From NCBI RefSeq assembly GCF_963169125.1, contig NC_084795.1:265355042-265419041 (forward strand): 64,000 nt of DNA, given 5' to 3'. Numbering within the stretch: the first letter of the stretch is position 1; every line of letters starts with the position of its first letter. The notes below the pieces were generated by a model. That model made no database searches, was not told the DNA's origin, and worked only from the letters and a program-made list of their open reading frames with translations. Made by a program: the position numbers and the translations under genes. Positions 20,469-31,693 of the stretch are shown piece by piece. Origin of the DNA: Humulus lupulus. Taxonomy: Eukaryota; Streptophyta; Magnoliopsida; Rosales; Cannabaceae.

Positions 20469-23364
20469 TCAAAGAAGAGGAGTCTTCTTGGCCTTCTCAG
20501 CATCAGTGGCACCGGACCCCTCAGGACGAATAGCATGACTATCCTCCTGAGCTCCCTCCGAAACAGTACTCAGAGTAGCTTTATCCTTCTCGAGCTGGTC
20601 AGCCTCTTCCTTCTCGAGCCGGGCATTCCATCGTTCGAGGAAGGACGCCTCGAGGGGACCCAAAAAACTGGTGTCCAGTTCTTCGTTATAGGCCCACATC
20701 CGGTACATGGCTGAATCGACCGCCGTTTCCTTCTTTTCTTTGAACTCAGCAGTAAGGCGGGTTTTGATATCCTCCATGAGGTCGAGGGTGACGGCCTTGT
20801 CTTCCTCGAGCTTCTTGTTGGTCTCCCGAAGCTGGATGTTGTCTTTCTTCTGCTCCTCGAGTTCGTTTTTTAGCTTTCCGAGCTCCTTGGCCATTTCCTC
20901 ACGCTCCTTAACCACTGCCTCGAGCTTAGTATTCACTGCCTTCAGGTCGTCATTCGCTTTAAGGTGGAGGTCCCTCTCCCCTTGGGCAAGGGTCCTGCTC
21001 GTATGGACCTCGTTGTTCAGCTCGTAATTAAGCTGGGCAGTGAAAGCAAGAGCCTGAAAAAAGGAAGAAACCATCATTAGGCTCGAGACAGCATGAATGT
21101 AAGCAAAGGGAATATATAGGATACTTACCGCGGCAGTGTGCTCGATACTCTTCTCGTACAGGACAGTGCGGTCCCGAGTGCCAGTTAGACACTGCCACTG
21201 AGGAGCCTCAAAATTGCCGTAGCTCTGGCCAATCCGGGACATTACATCCGAGATCAGCGTAGACCCGTGAGGACCGGCAGCATTATCCACCACATACGAA
21301 TCCATATGGGTGGAAATAGTTAGCTTCTGGGCTCGGGAAGCAGAAGGTCTTTTGACGAGCTGGGTAGAAGGCATTTGACCCGCCACAGGAGGTTGGGATT
21401 CAACCACGGCAGCGATATCAGTCTGCGAGGCCGGCGCCACCACAGGGACGACGGCCTGCGAGGGTGGTATCGTCATGGGGACGTTAGTTTGGCCAGTCGA
21501 CGCAGCAGCAGAGCTCGAAGCCGGCGGGGGAGGAGGAGGCGTTTTCCTGGATCTCTTGGAGCTTTTCCCAGGCTGACTGGTTGTCAGTCCCCTTGCCCTG
21601 GGGCGCTTGCTCCTCTTGGCACCCGCATTGTCGATGAGGGCGTCGAGGTCGGAGTCCATGTTGCCTGCACAAGTCATCACAGTGAGTCAGTGAAAGAAAT
21701 ACAAGTTACTCCAACACTATATAGAGTGGTGAAAGAAAAAACCTAACTGGAACTTTCCCCCGAGATCGAGCTTGGGGACCATGAAATTCCCCCGTCTTCA
21801 GAAGAGGCGGGGGGAGGGCCTTCCCTATAAGTTGGTGATAACCTCGAAAGGTCCCTATAGTCATTGGTCCCATACTGCACAGCTATCCCATTCCACATCT
21901 CGTCTGTGGTATACATAGTGTCATATTTCCCGAGCCCACTATCAAACCTATGGACACAGTCATCTACCCAACTCCATATATAGAAGTGATATCTATCCTG
22001 TGGGCACGAGACTAGTCTATTGGGCCTGTGTTTTAATAAAGTGGGAGACCACATTCGCGAAGTAGGAAGGGTTTTACCTCCATCGGAGTCCGAACCCGAG
22101 GCTTCATCATTTGCCTCGTTCCCTGACCGCGGACTTCTCGAGCGAATTGGGAGAGGTGGTTTCCTTTCCCTCCTCGGAGGAAGGATGCCTGTGGGCAGAG
22201 GCACTTCCTCCCAGCGTTCGTATTTTTTACTGGACCAGTCAGAGGTTGACTGGCCCTGTCCCAACAAGCCACAAGCTCGAAGCTTGTCCTCATGTAACAG
22301 AAATGAAAGAGACCTCCTGCCATAAGGGAGTCGGAGCAGGCTCCCTCTGTGCTCCTTCATTGTCTCGTCAGGGGTGGGACGCTGAAAGTTAGCTGAAAGG
22401 CGAGATACACTTCAACTAAACATGGATACAAGGACTAAAGATTCGAGCTCAAAAATAGAAAGTAACGAGAATACTTACGAATTCGCCTAAACGAACGATG
22501 TCGAGACGGGAACAGACCGTCTGTCCAGAAAAAAGCCCTTTTGAAGTCAGGGGGATGGTTCGGAAGGTCTTCAAAGATTTTTGTCTCTTTGGGATAGCTC
22601 GAAAGGTAGTAAAAACCATCTCCTCCCCGAGCTCGGGAGGGATTACTCTTCAAACAAAAGAGGTATAAAATCTCTTGGGGTGAAGGTCCTATCCACCCCA
22701 GCTCGTGGAATAAGGACCTCAGGGCAGACAGCACCCTGTATGAGTTGGTGTTGAGTTGGAATGGAGCCAACCCAACGAAATCGGTGAAATCTCTGAAAAA
22801 GGACTTCAGGGGCAGCAAAGCTCCTGCCTTTAGGTGTTCCTGGCTCCAGGCCGCGTACTTCACACTGGAATCACGGCCCCCAGGAGCGAAGCAGCTCCGT
22901 TCATGTCTTGTCGGAGCTCGGCAGTTCAGTGTGTCCAATGAGCTAAGGCCATGAAGGGCCAGGATGTCAGTTATCTGGTCGGAGGTGGTAACCGAGCTCT
23001 GGTAGAACTCGGCTTCAAACATCTCCCTCCTAGGCTGCGAAGACGAAGGCTCCGCCATTAAGGAAAACTGAAGTTCCCCCGGATAGTATGCTACCGTGAC
23101 TTTTAACGCGGGGTCAAGGGGAACTGGCCTAGGTCCGGGGTTCGGCTCCGGATAGATGGCTTCCCGAAGGACCCTTCTCTTCTTTTCGATGACCTCGTCA
23201 ATCTGGCGGCGATAGTGGGCTCGGATGTCTTCTTGCTCGCGTGCGATCTCGTACTCTTTAATCCGACGCTGGTTCCGGACAAAGACCGATTCCGGGCTCG
23301 GAGATTTGGGCTCGTAAGGGATTGCTCGTAATGACCCCCACCGTCTTTCCAGATTCTGTGACAT
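20469..23364 (-). CDS. Element C antisense gene: predicted four-exon, 883-aa protein
   Basis: The exons that join in one open frame are 22479-23364, 21748-22392, 21129-21664 and 20469-21053. The introns begin GTAAGT, GTTAGG and GTAAGT and end in AG. They leave no stop, and the phases agree at every junction (1, 1, 0). Residues about 150-295 resemble the plant 'putative gypsy-type transposon' domain (Pfam Transposase_28, from memory), with FVGLAPFQLNTNSYRVLSA and KSNPSRARGGDGFYYLS. The middle is Ser/Pro-rich and charged. A basic patch (GAKRSKRPRARG) could be a nuclear signal. The last 195 residues are a long Glu/Lys coiled coil. Antisense ORFs are known in Tat elements, but their function is unknown. 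It is a real gene by structure: intact while the sense frame carries three stops. Confidence 0.82.
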
Positions 23365-23825
23365 CTAACGAGAAAGAAAAAATGGTGAGGGCCATGCATG
23401 CAAGGATCACGAACTCGATAAGATAAGCTCGGATAACTAAGGGCAAGAAACTAAATATTAAGACCCGAGCGCGTGTTCCACAGGGAAGAAAAAGAACGTG
23501 GATGATTTTTTGAAAATCCCGAAGTTCAAGGGAAAGAAAGGTGGCGGTTAGCCAGGAAAGGGCTTTTTCGGGTTTCGTGTAATTGTCAAGAATAAGGGTT
23601 TTTACCCGAAAACTTGGTGTACAAGAATCATAGCCTAAAATCTTCAAAACCCAGAAAGTTGAAACCACATTCAAACGATTGAATCTGAATATAAACCAGA
23701 GACGAACTTCCAGAGTGAAAATCCAGAAAGCCTAAAAACCTATCGGTTCAAACCCTCCTATCGCATCATGCTAATAACGTAAACTAACATACACAGCCAG
23801 CACAATATAAAAGGAACAACAAAAA

Positions 23826-24050
23826 TGGCGTACTTACACAGTAATGGGGAGTGCAGCGAAATCGTCGAGTGGAGAAGAGGTTGCAGGAAAGAACTCACTG
23901 AGTCGTACAAACCAGGATTCTTTTGTTTCTTCGGCCTGGAAAACATGCAATGAGCATGAACTGTGGTAAGAGGTTTAGGGAGTGTTTCTTTTTTCTGGTC
24001 TGTGATGAGAAAATGTGAAGAAGACGAAGAGGGAGTCTTGCATAAATAGG
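23826..24050 (-). promoter_or_regulatory. Element C antisense promoter and 5' UTR exon candidate
   Basis: On the minus strand a weak TATA-like CCTATTTATG (24050-24041) lies upstream of the antisense gene. Downstream is an acceptor-like TTTTCCAG before GCCGAAG (about 23940) and a donor TGT/GTAAGTAC at 23837. A spliced leader exon before the start codon at 23364 is therefore plausible. Element B keeps the same arrangement (donor 29185, TATAAA at 29384-29379), and element D a similar one (donor 44169, TATAA at 44335-44331). Confidence 0.5.
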
Positions 24051-24297
24051 TGGGAAAACTGAATTAATCAGGAACTTTGATTGAAATCCTCATCAGATCG
24101 AATGGAGGGGAGTCGATGATGAGATAGCGCCGAAAAGCTGTCAGACGAACGATCGTGGGCATGTTCCCAAGGTACTCAAGTACCTAAAGTGAGCAATACC
24201 CATCTGGCACGTGTCCGTTTTTAAGAGAGTGACAGTATGGTTCCCGAAAAAAGTAGTTCAAAAGTCTCCTTCTCTTAGGATTCGAACAAATACTTTT

Positions 24298-24309
24298 GAG
24301 GGGGCAAAA
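24298..24309 (+). promoter_or_regulatory. Element C polypurine tract
   Basis: GAGGGGGCAAAA abuts the 3' LTR start TGTTATACCC. It is the expected primer for plus-strand DNA synthesis. Element B has GAGGGGGAAAAA at the same place (29649-29660). Confidence 0.85.
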
Positions 24310-25088
24310 TGTTATACCCAGATTTCGAGCCGTAGAAAATATGACCTCGAAAGCTGAGTTCGCATTAAATGGTCTCGTGAGGGTTAAGGGTATGCTCTAC
24401 GATTGTAAATCGGAGCCTGCAAAGTATGGTACAGATCTCGAATATGGTGACCTCGAAATGATCTCGATCTCGAAGGATAGCTCTGTGAGCCCCTCATCTT
24501 CAGAAGCAACTTCGGAGCAGGGATCTCGAGCTCGATATGCCATCTCGAAAGAAATGTAAGCTCGGGAAGTGTCAGCGGCTCGCACAATGACGTGAAGCCT
24601 TGGAGATACGCAATGACTACCTTGAATATCTACAAGTGTTGTAGATATGGGATATGATCCTCATTTATTAATGTAAATCCCCAAGAATCGTGGGATATTA
24701 TTTGGTCAGTTATGCGTTTCCTGGTCTTCAGGGACGTTTCCTTTTATATCTGATTATAGGCATTTAAAGCCATTTATTTTATTCACAAAAGAGTAACTAC
24801 CCAAAATATGTGGGATAGTATTCTGCATCCTTCTCTATAAATAGAGAAGGCATGCACCATTGTAAAAGATCGAATTTCTGATTCTTGAGAGAAAACTCTG
24901 GAGAATTCATGCTAAAGGATTGTTCAGAGATAATCTTGAGATTAATAACAGAGACTCGTGGACTAGGCAGATTTAACTGCTGAACCACGTAAAAACCGCG
25001 TGTCTGATTCGTTTGTTTGTTTTAGCCATTGTCTTTAATTGTTTGCGTGCTCTCTTCTTTTATCTGTTGACGAAAAGCGGCGTCAACA
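24310..25088 (+). repeat. Element C 3' LTR (complete, 779 bp)
   Basis: It starts TGTTATACCCAGATTTCGAG and ends GGCGTCAACA. It carries the 12 terminal bases missing in the 5' copy. A palindromic TATA box lies at 24829-24850. It is followed at 25089 by GTTTGG and the right copy of the 189-bp target duplication. The 5' LTR is also followed by GTTTGG, in its leader. Confidence 0.95.
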
Positions 25089-25917
25089 GTTTGGACATAA
25101 CCAAATTATTAAAGAATAAAAGTGTTTGGATATAACCAAATACACGAGCTAAGATAGTTTGGACATAACATAATTATTAAAAAATAGAAGTATCTGGACA
25201 TAACCAAATACGTGAGCTAAAATAATTTGGGCATTAAAAATAAAGTGTTTGGATATAACCAAATGCGCGAGCCAAGGTAATTTGGATATAACCAAATGCG
25301 CGATCTAGATATAACTAGATAAAAAACATGTGTATGGATTACGAACCAAAAACACGACCTAAATAAGTTTGGAACAAACTAGCTAAAACTAATCGACAGA
25401 AAGTTGGAATGTAAATAAACCTACTTCAAGTTAAGTCGAGATCGAAGCTGAAATATTTTGCAAAAAGATAGTTTCGACCTCATAACTTTGGGGAGCTACC
25501 CGAAGACGAGGAAAAGTAACTAGAAAAGCATGATATAACTAAACTACCTACCTTACACGCCATATAAGTACTTTCAAGTGCATGGTAAAAGTAAGTTCCG
25601 ACCTTAACAAATAATGAGATCAGACACGGATACATCGAGTAAACTGTGAATGAATGCATTGAAGCTCGAGCTTAAATCCACCAGGTGTTTGTATGAATAA
25701 ATAGACATAAGGACACTTTTAATATAAATTGCTTGAAATATTTCAACTTGAGAAATGTAAAGCGAAAATATTAAAGTAAAGTCAAATACGGTATTATAAA
25801 TATCAAAAGAAAATAGCTCTTTTACGAGCTATAAATTTTCTTAGCCCCAAGGTCATAGAAAACAAAAGATAAAAACTATTACAAAGGTTTCAAAGGGACG
25901 CAGCCCCAGATCAAGAT
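25089..25917 (+). repeat. Element B 3' UTR resumes; right copy of the 189-bp duplication
   Basis: Bases 25089-25277 equal 12291-12479 at every position I compared. From 25278 the element B 3' UTR continues with one more hairpin-like unit and then A/T-rich sequence similar to 19980-20468 of element C. No sense gene is present. Confidence 0.9.
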
Positions 25918-28715
25918 TTAGGAGGAATGAGTGCCCTCCTTAACCTTCTCAGCATCATCCTTACCCTTCTCTGCCTCCTCCCGAGTAGCCTCCTCCGCAT
26001 CAAGCCGAGCTTGCCATATGGCCACGAGCTCTTCCTCAAAAGAGCCTAGGAAGCTGGTATCGAGATCGGCGTTACTGGCCCAGATCCTGTACATGGCCAG
26101 GTCAACCACCCGATCCTTCTTCTCCTTGAACTCCTCGAGAAGACAAGCCTTTTTTCCCTCCATTATCTCAAAGGTGGCCTTCTTCTCCTCCTTAAGCTTG
26201 GCATTGATCTTCTCAATCTCCTGAAGCCTGACATTCAACTTCTCGAGCTCGGCTATCTTGGCTTTCATCTGCTCGGATTCAGCCTCCATCTCTGCTTTTG
26301 TGGCCTTGAACTCGTCAGCGAGCTTAATTTGAAGATCTTTTGACTCTTGGGCATAGGACATGCTCGAGTGAACCTCGTTGTTCAACTTGTAATTAAGCTG
26401 AGCAAAGGCAGTAAGAGACTGAAACACAAACAAATCAAGTTAGAACATACACTAAGCACAATTACAACAAATAATAAGGTGAGAGAGGTTACCGCAGTAG
26501 CGAGCTCGACACTCTTGTCGTAAAGAGTGTTGCAGTCCCGAGAATTATTCAAAAACTACCACTGGGGAGCCTCAAAGCCGCTAATGCTCTGGCCTACCCG
26601 AGACAGAACGACCGAGCCAAGTGTAGCCCCATGGGTCCCGGCAGCATTGTCGACTACATACTCATCAACATGAGTAGAAATTGACGAAAGGCGTGTTTTG
26701 GAGGCCGTGGGCTTCTTCGGAAGTGGGCCGAGCGTCGAACGGACCATGATGGCAGGAGGCACAAGGGGGACACCTATGGTGGAAGCTTCGACCTGGGAGG
26801 CAGGATCCACAGCCGGGCTCATAGCAATGGGAGCTGGGGGAGGAGGGGTCTTCTCGGTCCTCTTAGAGACCTTGGCAGGCCGATCAAACTTCTGCGAGGC
26901 TCTTGGGTGCTTACTCCTCTTAGCCCCCTCGCCACTGGCGAGCACGGTGTCGAGATCGAAGTCCATAGTACCTTCGCAATCACACCACATTATAAGAAAT
27001 TCCAAGACACAAAAAGTTAGCATAACGCAGACAGTCAAGGAATAAAAGGACAAGTAATGAGGAACCTAAATGGAACTCTCCCTCGAGCTTGTGCTCGGCA
27101 ACCACGTAATTCCCCCATCTTCGGAAGAGGCAGGGTGAGTCCTTTCCCTATATGTGGAAGTCAGCCTCGAATGGTCCCTATATTCATTTGTCCCGTATTG
27201 GACAGCTATTCCATCCCAGACCTCATTCAGACTATACATAATATCGTACTTCCCTAGCCAACTATCAAACCTATGAGCCCTTTCATCTACCCAGGATCAT
27301 ACATAAATGTGGTTCCTATTATCTTCGCACAAGATTAAGGTGTCGGGCTTATGCTTAAGTAGCGAAGGAGACCATAAGGCTGAGCTAAGGATGACCGTAC
27401 CTCTGTCACTCGAGCTCGAAGCCTCGTCATTGGCCTCGTTCCCCGAGCACGGACTCCTGCGACGGCGAGCTGGGGATCATACCTTAGAGCTTCGCCTCAG
27501 AGGAAGGCTGCCAGTTGGGAGAGGCATAGAGTCCCAAATGGTGTACTTCTTGTTGGACTAGTCATTTGTGGATTGATTCTTCTCCAGGAGACTACAAGCT
27601 CGAAGCCTATCTTCATGAAGAAGATAGGAAATGGAGCGCCTACCATAAGGAAATTGAAGCAAGGCTTCCTTGTGCTCCTTCATCTTGTTCGTGGGATTAG
27701 GGCGGTGATAGTTGGTTGAAGAATTGAAGGTGTTATGAATGGTTCGAGTTTAAACAAAAATTCGATCATGAAAAAAAATGGGTCGTATACTTACGAATTC
27801 GCCTAAACGAATAATATGTAGAGGGAGCCAGGCCGTCTGTCCAAAAGAAAGCCAGCTTGAAGTTGGGGGGATGGTTCAGCAGATCCTCGAAGACTTTCTT
27901 CTCCTTGGGATAGCTCGAGAGGTAGTAGAAGCCATCTCCTCCCCGAGCTTGGGAGGGGTTACTTTTCAAACAAAAGAGATACAAAATCTCTTTTGGTGAA
28001 GGTCCTTCCCACTTTAGCTCATGGTAAAGCAACCTCAGGGCTGACAATACCCTGTATGAGTTGGTGTTAAGTTGGAAGGGAGCAAGCCAACAAAATCCAG
28101 GAAGTCCTTGAAAAAGGACTTCAAGGGCAATAAGGCCCTTGCCCTCATGTGCTCCTGACTCCAAGCCGTGTATTTTAACTTATTGTTGGGATTACCATCT
28201 CCCGGGGCGCGGCAGCTTCGCTCATGGGAGATAGGAGCTCGACACCTCAGCGAGCCCGATAATCCAATTCCGTGGAGGGCCAAGATATCAGAGATCTGCC
28301 CCAATGAGGAGACCGAGCTCCAATAATGCTCGGCCTCGAAGAATTCTCCCCTCGAGGTGGGAATGGTTGTTGGCTGCGAGGTAGATGGGGGATTTTATGG
28401 ATCTTCCATCAGTGAAAATTTAAGCTCACCCGGTTTGAATGCGACCGTCACTTTAAGAGTAGGGTCGAGAGGGATCGGTCTGGGCTCGAGGTCCGGGTCT
28501 GGGTCTGGATAGATTGCGACCCTGAGTTTTTTCCTTTTTCTCTCCTCAACCTCGTCAATTTGGCGTCAGAAATGAGCTCGGGTGTCTTCTTTCTCGCACC
28601 TAAGTTCGTGCTCCCATATCAAGCGCTGGTTCCGAGTAAAAGGTGACTCTGAGCTCGGAGTTGCTGGTGAGTAAGGAATCGCAAATTTTGACCCCCACCG
28701 CTCTTCCGAACAAGA
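25918..28715 (-). pseudogene. Element B antisense gene (decayed)
   Basis: This is the homologue of the antisense gene of element C, read from 28715 down. The start region near 28700 is broken. The Transposase_28-like block survives in two frames (28035-28304 and 27766-28164, with FVGLL/FWLAPFQLNTNSYRVLSA). Then come remnants of the Ser/Pro-rich exon (27057-27700), the basic-patch exon (26556-26960, GAKRSKHPRAS) and the coiled-coil exon (25918-26421). Splice sites are kept at matching places: donor ATTC/GTAAGTATACG near 27792, donor GCG/GTAACC near 26492, and acceptor TTTCAG/TCTCTTAC near 26421. Frameshifts and stops in the first exons make it a pseudogene. Conserved intron positions support the gene model in element C. 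Confidence 0.8.
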
Positions 28716-29660
28716 GATTAAGAATGAAAATCAAGACGGCCTAAGCTCGAATGATCGAAGCTATGGAACGAGCTCTATCAAAAGAACGAGATCAGGCTCG
28801 GAGCGTGTATTCCACGTAAAGAGGGAAAGGTGGATTTATTTTTGAGAATCACGGATTTTTAGGGAAAAAGTTGGTGGTTACTCAAAAAGTGATACTTTTG
28901 GGAAACGTGCAATTTGAAAACCCTAATTCTATACCTAGTTTCTTGGTCTACACAAGATGATACTCGAAATTAAGATAACCCAGTAAAAGAGCTGAATTTA
29001 CATCGTTCATGCAAATTCTGGATTTGGAAAATCCATAACAACAGAAGAGCATAAAAACTACACGGTATTGATTAAAGCATTCTAGTGCGAAACTAGTAAA
29101 TGTGCCTAAATGCAACAGCGTAAGACATGCATGGAAAGAATAAAGTATAAACACGGATATAAGGGGTCAAAGAGCAGATACTTACACAATGTAGATGGTG
29201 GATACATAGAAATAAAAGACTGGAGAGGTTGCAAGAACGATTTCACGGAGTCAAACAGACCAGCAGTATTTTGCTTCCTCGGCTTGGAGAACATGCAAGG
29301 ACCGAAGTTTTTGAGTTCTGGTTTTATTTTCTTTGAAAACTCGAAATGTAAAGTTGAAATGAGGAAGACGATGGCGTCTTTATAGGTCCCCAAAGGATAC
29401 CGAATGACGAAACGATCTGGACCCTTGGCCAATTTTGATATCTGATCAAATGGCCAGGGACAAATGGAAGAATGGCACCATAATGTTGGCAGGCGGATGG
29501 ACGTGCGTGTGATGTAAAAGACACTCAAGTACTCTGACCATCCAATATCTGGCTGATGAGTGTCTACACTCGAGTACAATTGATGGTACAGTTTCCAAGA
29601 AGGGCAATTCAAAAGTTTCCTTCTCACGGGATTCGAACTGATACTTTTGAGGGGGAAAAA
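28716..29660. other. Element B region upstream of its antisense gene
   Basis: Non-coding. It holds the antisense TATA box (TATAAA on the minus strand, 29384-29379), the leader donor GTAAGT at 29185, and the polypurine tract GAGGGGGAAAAA at 29649-29660 just before the 3' LTR. Confidence 0.6.
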
Positions 29661-30435
29661 TGTTACACTCAGATTTCGAGATGAGAAATTATGACCCCGA
29701 AAACTGGGCTCGTCAGGTGTGAGCTCAAAATAAACAATGATCTCGAGGACGTGTAGCCTCGAGAATTCTCTGAGCTTGTAATGGCTTGACACTTGAGTAT
29801 ATTTTTCACCGATTGCCTTCAAGCGAGATAGCTCGAGCTCGGGATGTGCAAGCTCAGATGTGATAGCTTTGTCAGCATCTATTTGCCCCGAGCATAGCAT
29901 AGGTTAGGTGGCAAGCTCGTGATTGACTCATGGTCTCGACATACTCAATGTCAATTGCTGATCTCGAAAGATTTGATGGATCATCTGGGATAACCCATTA
30001 CGTGTGAACATGTTGGTTGTTGTAAAATCCCAATATTTAAGGGATACTATTTAATCTGTTATCCGTTCCCGATCTTCACGGGAAGTTTCCGTGTATATGG
30101 GAGATAATGCATTTAATATCATTATTTCAATTGATTTACAGAATATCTTCCCGAAATATGTGTGAATGAATTCTGCAACCTTCTTTATAAATAGAGAAGG
30201 AATCACCATTTGTAAATGATCGATTTCTAATTTCTTGAGAGAAATTTTCTGGGCAACTCTTCTCTGAAAAGTTTCCAGAAAATTCTCAAGTCTTAATAAC
30301 ATAGACTCGTGGACTAGGCAGAATTAACTGCTGAACCACGTAAAAATCATCTTGTTTTTCTTCATTATTCATTTGCGTCATTGTTTTATTGTTTAATTGC
30401 TCTACAATTTAAGTTGACGAAAAACGGTGTCAACA
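29661..30435 (+). repeat. Element B 3' LTR
   Basis: It starts TGTTACACTCAGATTTCGAG and ends GGTGTCAACA, 775 bases. It pairs with 10962-11734, with many substitutions. The TATA box in an inverted repeat is at 30179-30200, with one change (CTTCTTTATAAATAG). Confidence 0.92.
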
Positions 30436-30589
30436 AAACGAATATTAGAAACTAAAATATGCAAATTCGAAACAACCCAAATTAAAATTGAAACTCAAAA
30501 TCATCCCAAAATCTTATTATTAATTAGTTTTTAATAATCTTTTAGATTTTTAAAAATTTTAAATGATTTTAATTTATTTAAAGAATTTA

Positions 30590-30815
30590 GGGATATTGGC
30601 GGTGATAATACCCAAATCATTTATAAAGTTACACTTTAATACCTAAATTTACGAGAATAAAAATGTGTCATGTCGATACTTAACAGGCAGGTAACGGTGA
30701 GTACTAACGATTGCACCAAAATTGTAGATTTAAGTATTATTATTGCCAAAAAAAGATTTGGGTATTAAATTGTAACTTTTGAAAAATATTTGAGTATTAT
30801 CGCTGCTAATATCCC
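30590..30815 (-). mobile_element. MITE-like element, right side of element B
   Basis: About 226 bases with imperfect terminal inverted repeats of about 27 bases. It begins GGGATATTGGCGGTGATAAT and ends ATTATCGCTGCTAATATCCC. There is no coding capacity. It is the same repeat as at 10576-10885 but in opposite orientation. Target duplication is not clear. The superfamily is unassigned. Confidence 0.65.
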
Positions 30816-31059
30816 AAATAATTTTAATAAATGTGTTAAGTGTAAAAATATTTTAAAAATAATTTGAATATGCATTTAAACTAAAAAAAACAACAATAAA
30901 TATACTACCATTAAACATATTATAACTTAAATAAGTCACTATCTATAACTATGGTTTATTTTGTCAAACTTTTATTTATATGGAAAAGAAAAGGACATAT
31001 ATTTGAAAAGATTTAAAAAAAAAAAAAAAAAAGTCATAGAAACTATTGGAAATCTCATA
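30816..31059. other. AT-rich spacer
   Basis: Very A/T-rich sequence with a poly-A run near 31015-31032. Nothing else is recognised. Confidence 0.5.
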
Positions 31060-31693
31060 TCTCTTCTATATAAAAAGTGTGCACATAAGGAAAAATTATT
31101 AGTTTTAACAGTGTATTTTGTTAACTTTAACCGAATATTCTAAATATTTATTGGAATATACATTTAAAATTAACTACAAATAGATATTTATTAATTATAT
31201 TAATATAAATTCAAACATTATAAAATGTCATTATTATTATAATATATATAATGATTATAATAATATAAATTCCTATTCAAATTCAAATCTTATAAAATAT
31301 AATTATTATAATAATATATAATACAAGATATTTAATAATTATATTAATATAAATTTAAATATTATAAAATATTATTATGATAATAATATATAATCCTAAT
31401 ATTTTACTAATTATATTAATATAAATTCAAATATTATAATAATAATATATAATACATAATCTTAATTTTTATTAAAAAAAATTACCATTTATGTTTGAAA
31501 ATGTTATCATATTATATATATATATACATTTAAAAAAATCATAAATAATGTTTTGGTTTAATTTTTTATTTAATATGTAATATTGTTTATTTATTTGAAA
31601 TTTATATGAAAATAATATAAATTTAATAAATATAATTAATAAATTCTATAAATAAAACTAAGCAAATGTGTATTGTAAGTTGTTTGTATCTAG
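31060..31693 (+). mobile_element. Non-autonomous Helitron 1
   Basis: It begins TCTCTTCTATATAAAAAGTG and ends TTGTTTGTATCTAG, sitting between a flanking A and T (A|TC...CTAG|T), which is the Helitron signature. A short imperfect stem (AATGTGTATTGTAAGTTG) precedes the 3' CTAG. No Rep/helicase is encoded. The start and end match Helitron 3 at 32862. Confidence 0.7.

Larger units (their letters stand above)
12480..25088 (+). mobile_element. Element C: young, nearly intact Tat (Retand-like) retrotransposon
   Basis: This is a 12.6-kb Ty3/gypsy element. Its order is 5' LTR, primer site, gag, protease, RT, RNase H, integrase, a repeat-bearing 3' UTR, a convergent antisense gene, polypurine tract and 3' LTR. 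The pol order (integrase last), the CHHC knuckle and the antisense gene place it in the plant Tat lineage. The two LTRs differ at one position over 767 comparable bases, so the insertion is very recent. Gag-pol is one continuous frame with three in-frame stops (15260-15262, 16358-16360, 16799-16801) and no frameshift. The left edge is truncated by 12 bases, and a 189-bp duplication flanks the element instead of a short target duplication. Confidence 0.95.
10962..30435 (+). mobile_element. Element B: old, internally deleted Tat retrotransposon hosting element C
   Basis: LTRs lie at 10962-11734 and 29661-30435. They differ at several dozen positions (roughly 5% by eye), so this is an old insertion. 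The sense coding part has collapsed: the gag start is joined to the last residues of integrase. The 3' region is present with convergent hairpin-like repeats and a decayed antisense gene (25918-28715). Element C sits inside the 3' UTR. Flanking pentamers are AAAAG and AAACG, a target duplication with one mismatch. Without element C the copy would be about 6.7 kb. It encodes no functional pol and could only have moved by using proteins from a relative. Confidence 0.9.

Noticed and set aside
20707..21027. Plus-strand ORF opposite the antisense gene, Ser-rich
   Set aside because: It is the mirror frame of the coiled-coil exon; its Ser/Leu-rich makeup is what reversed Glu/Lys codons give.
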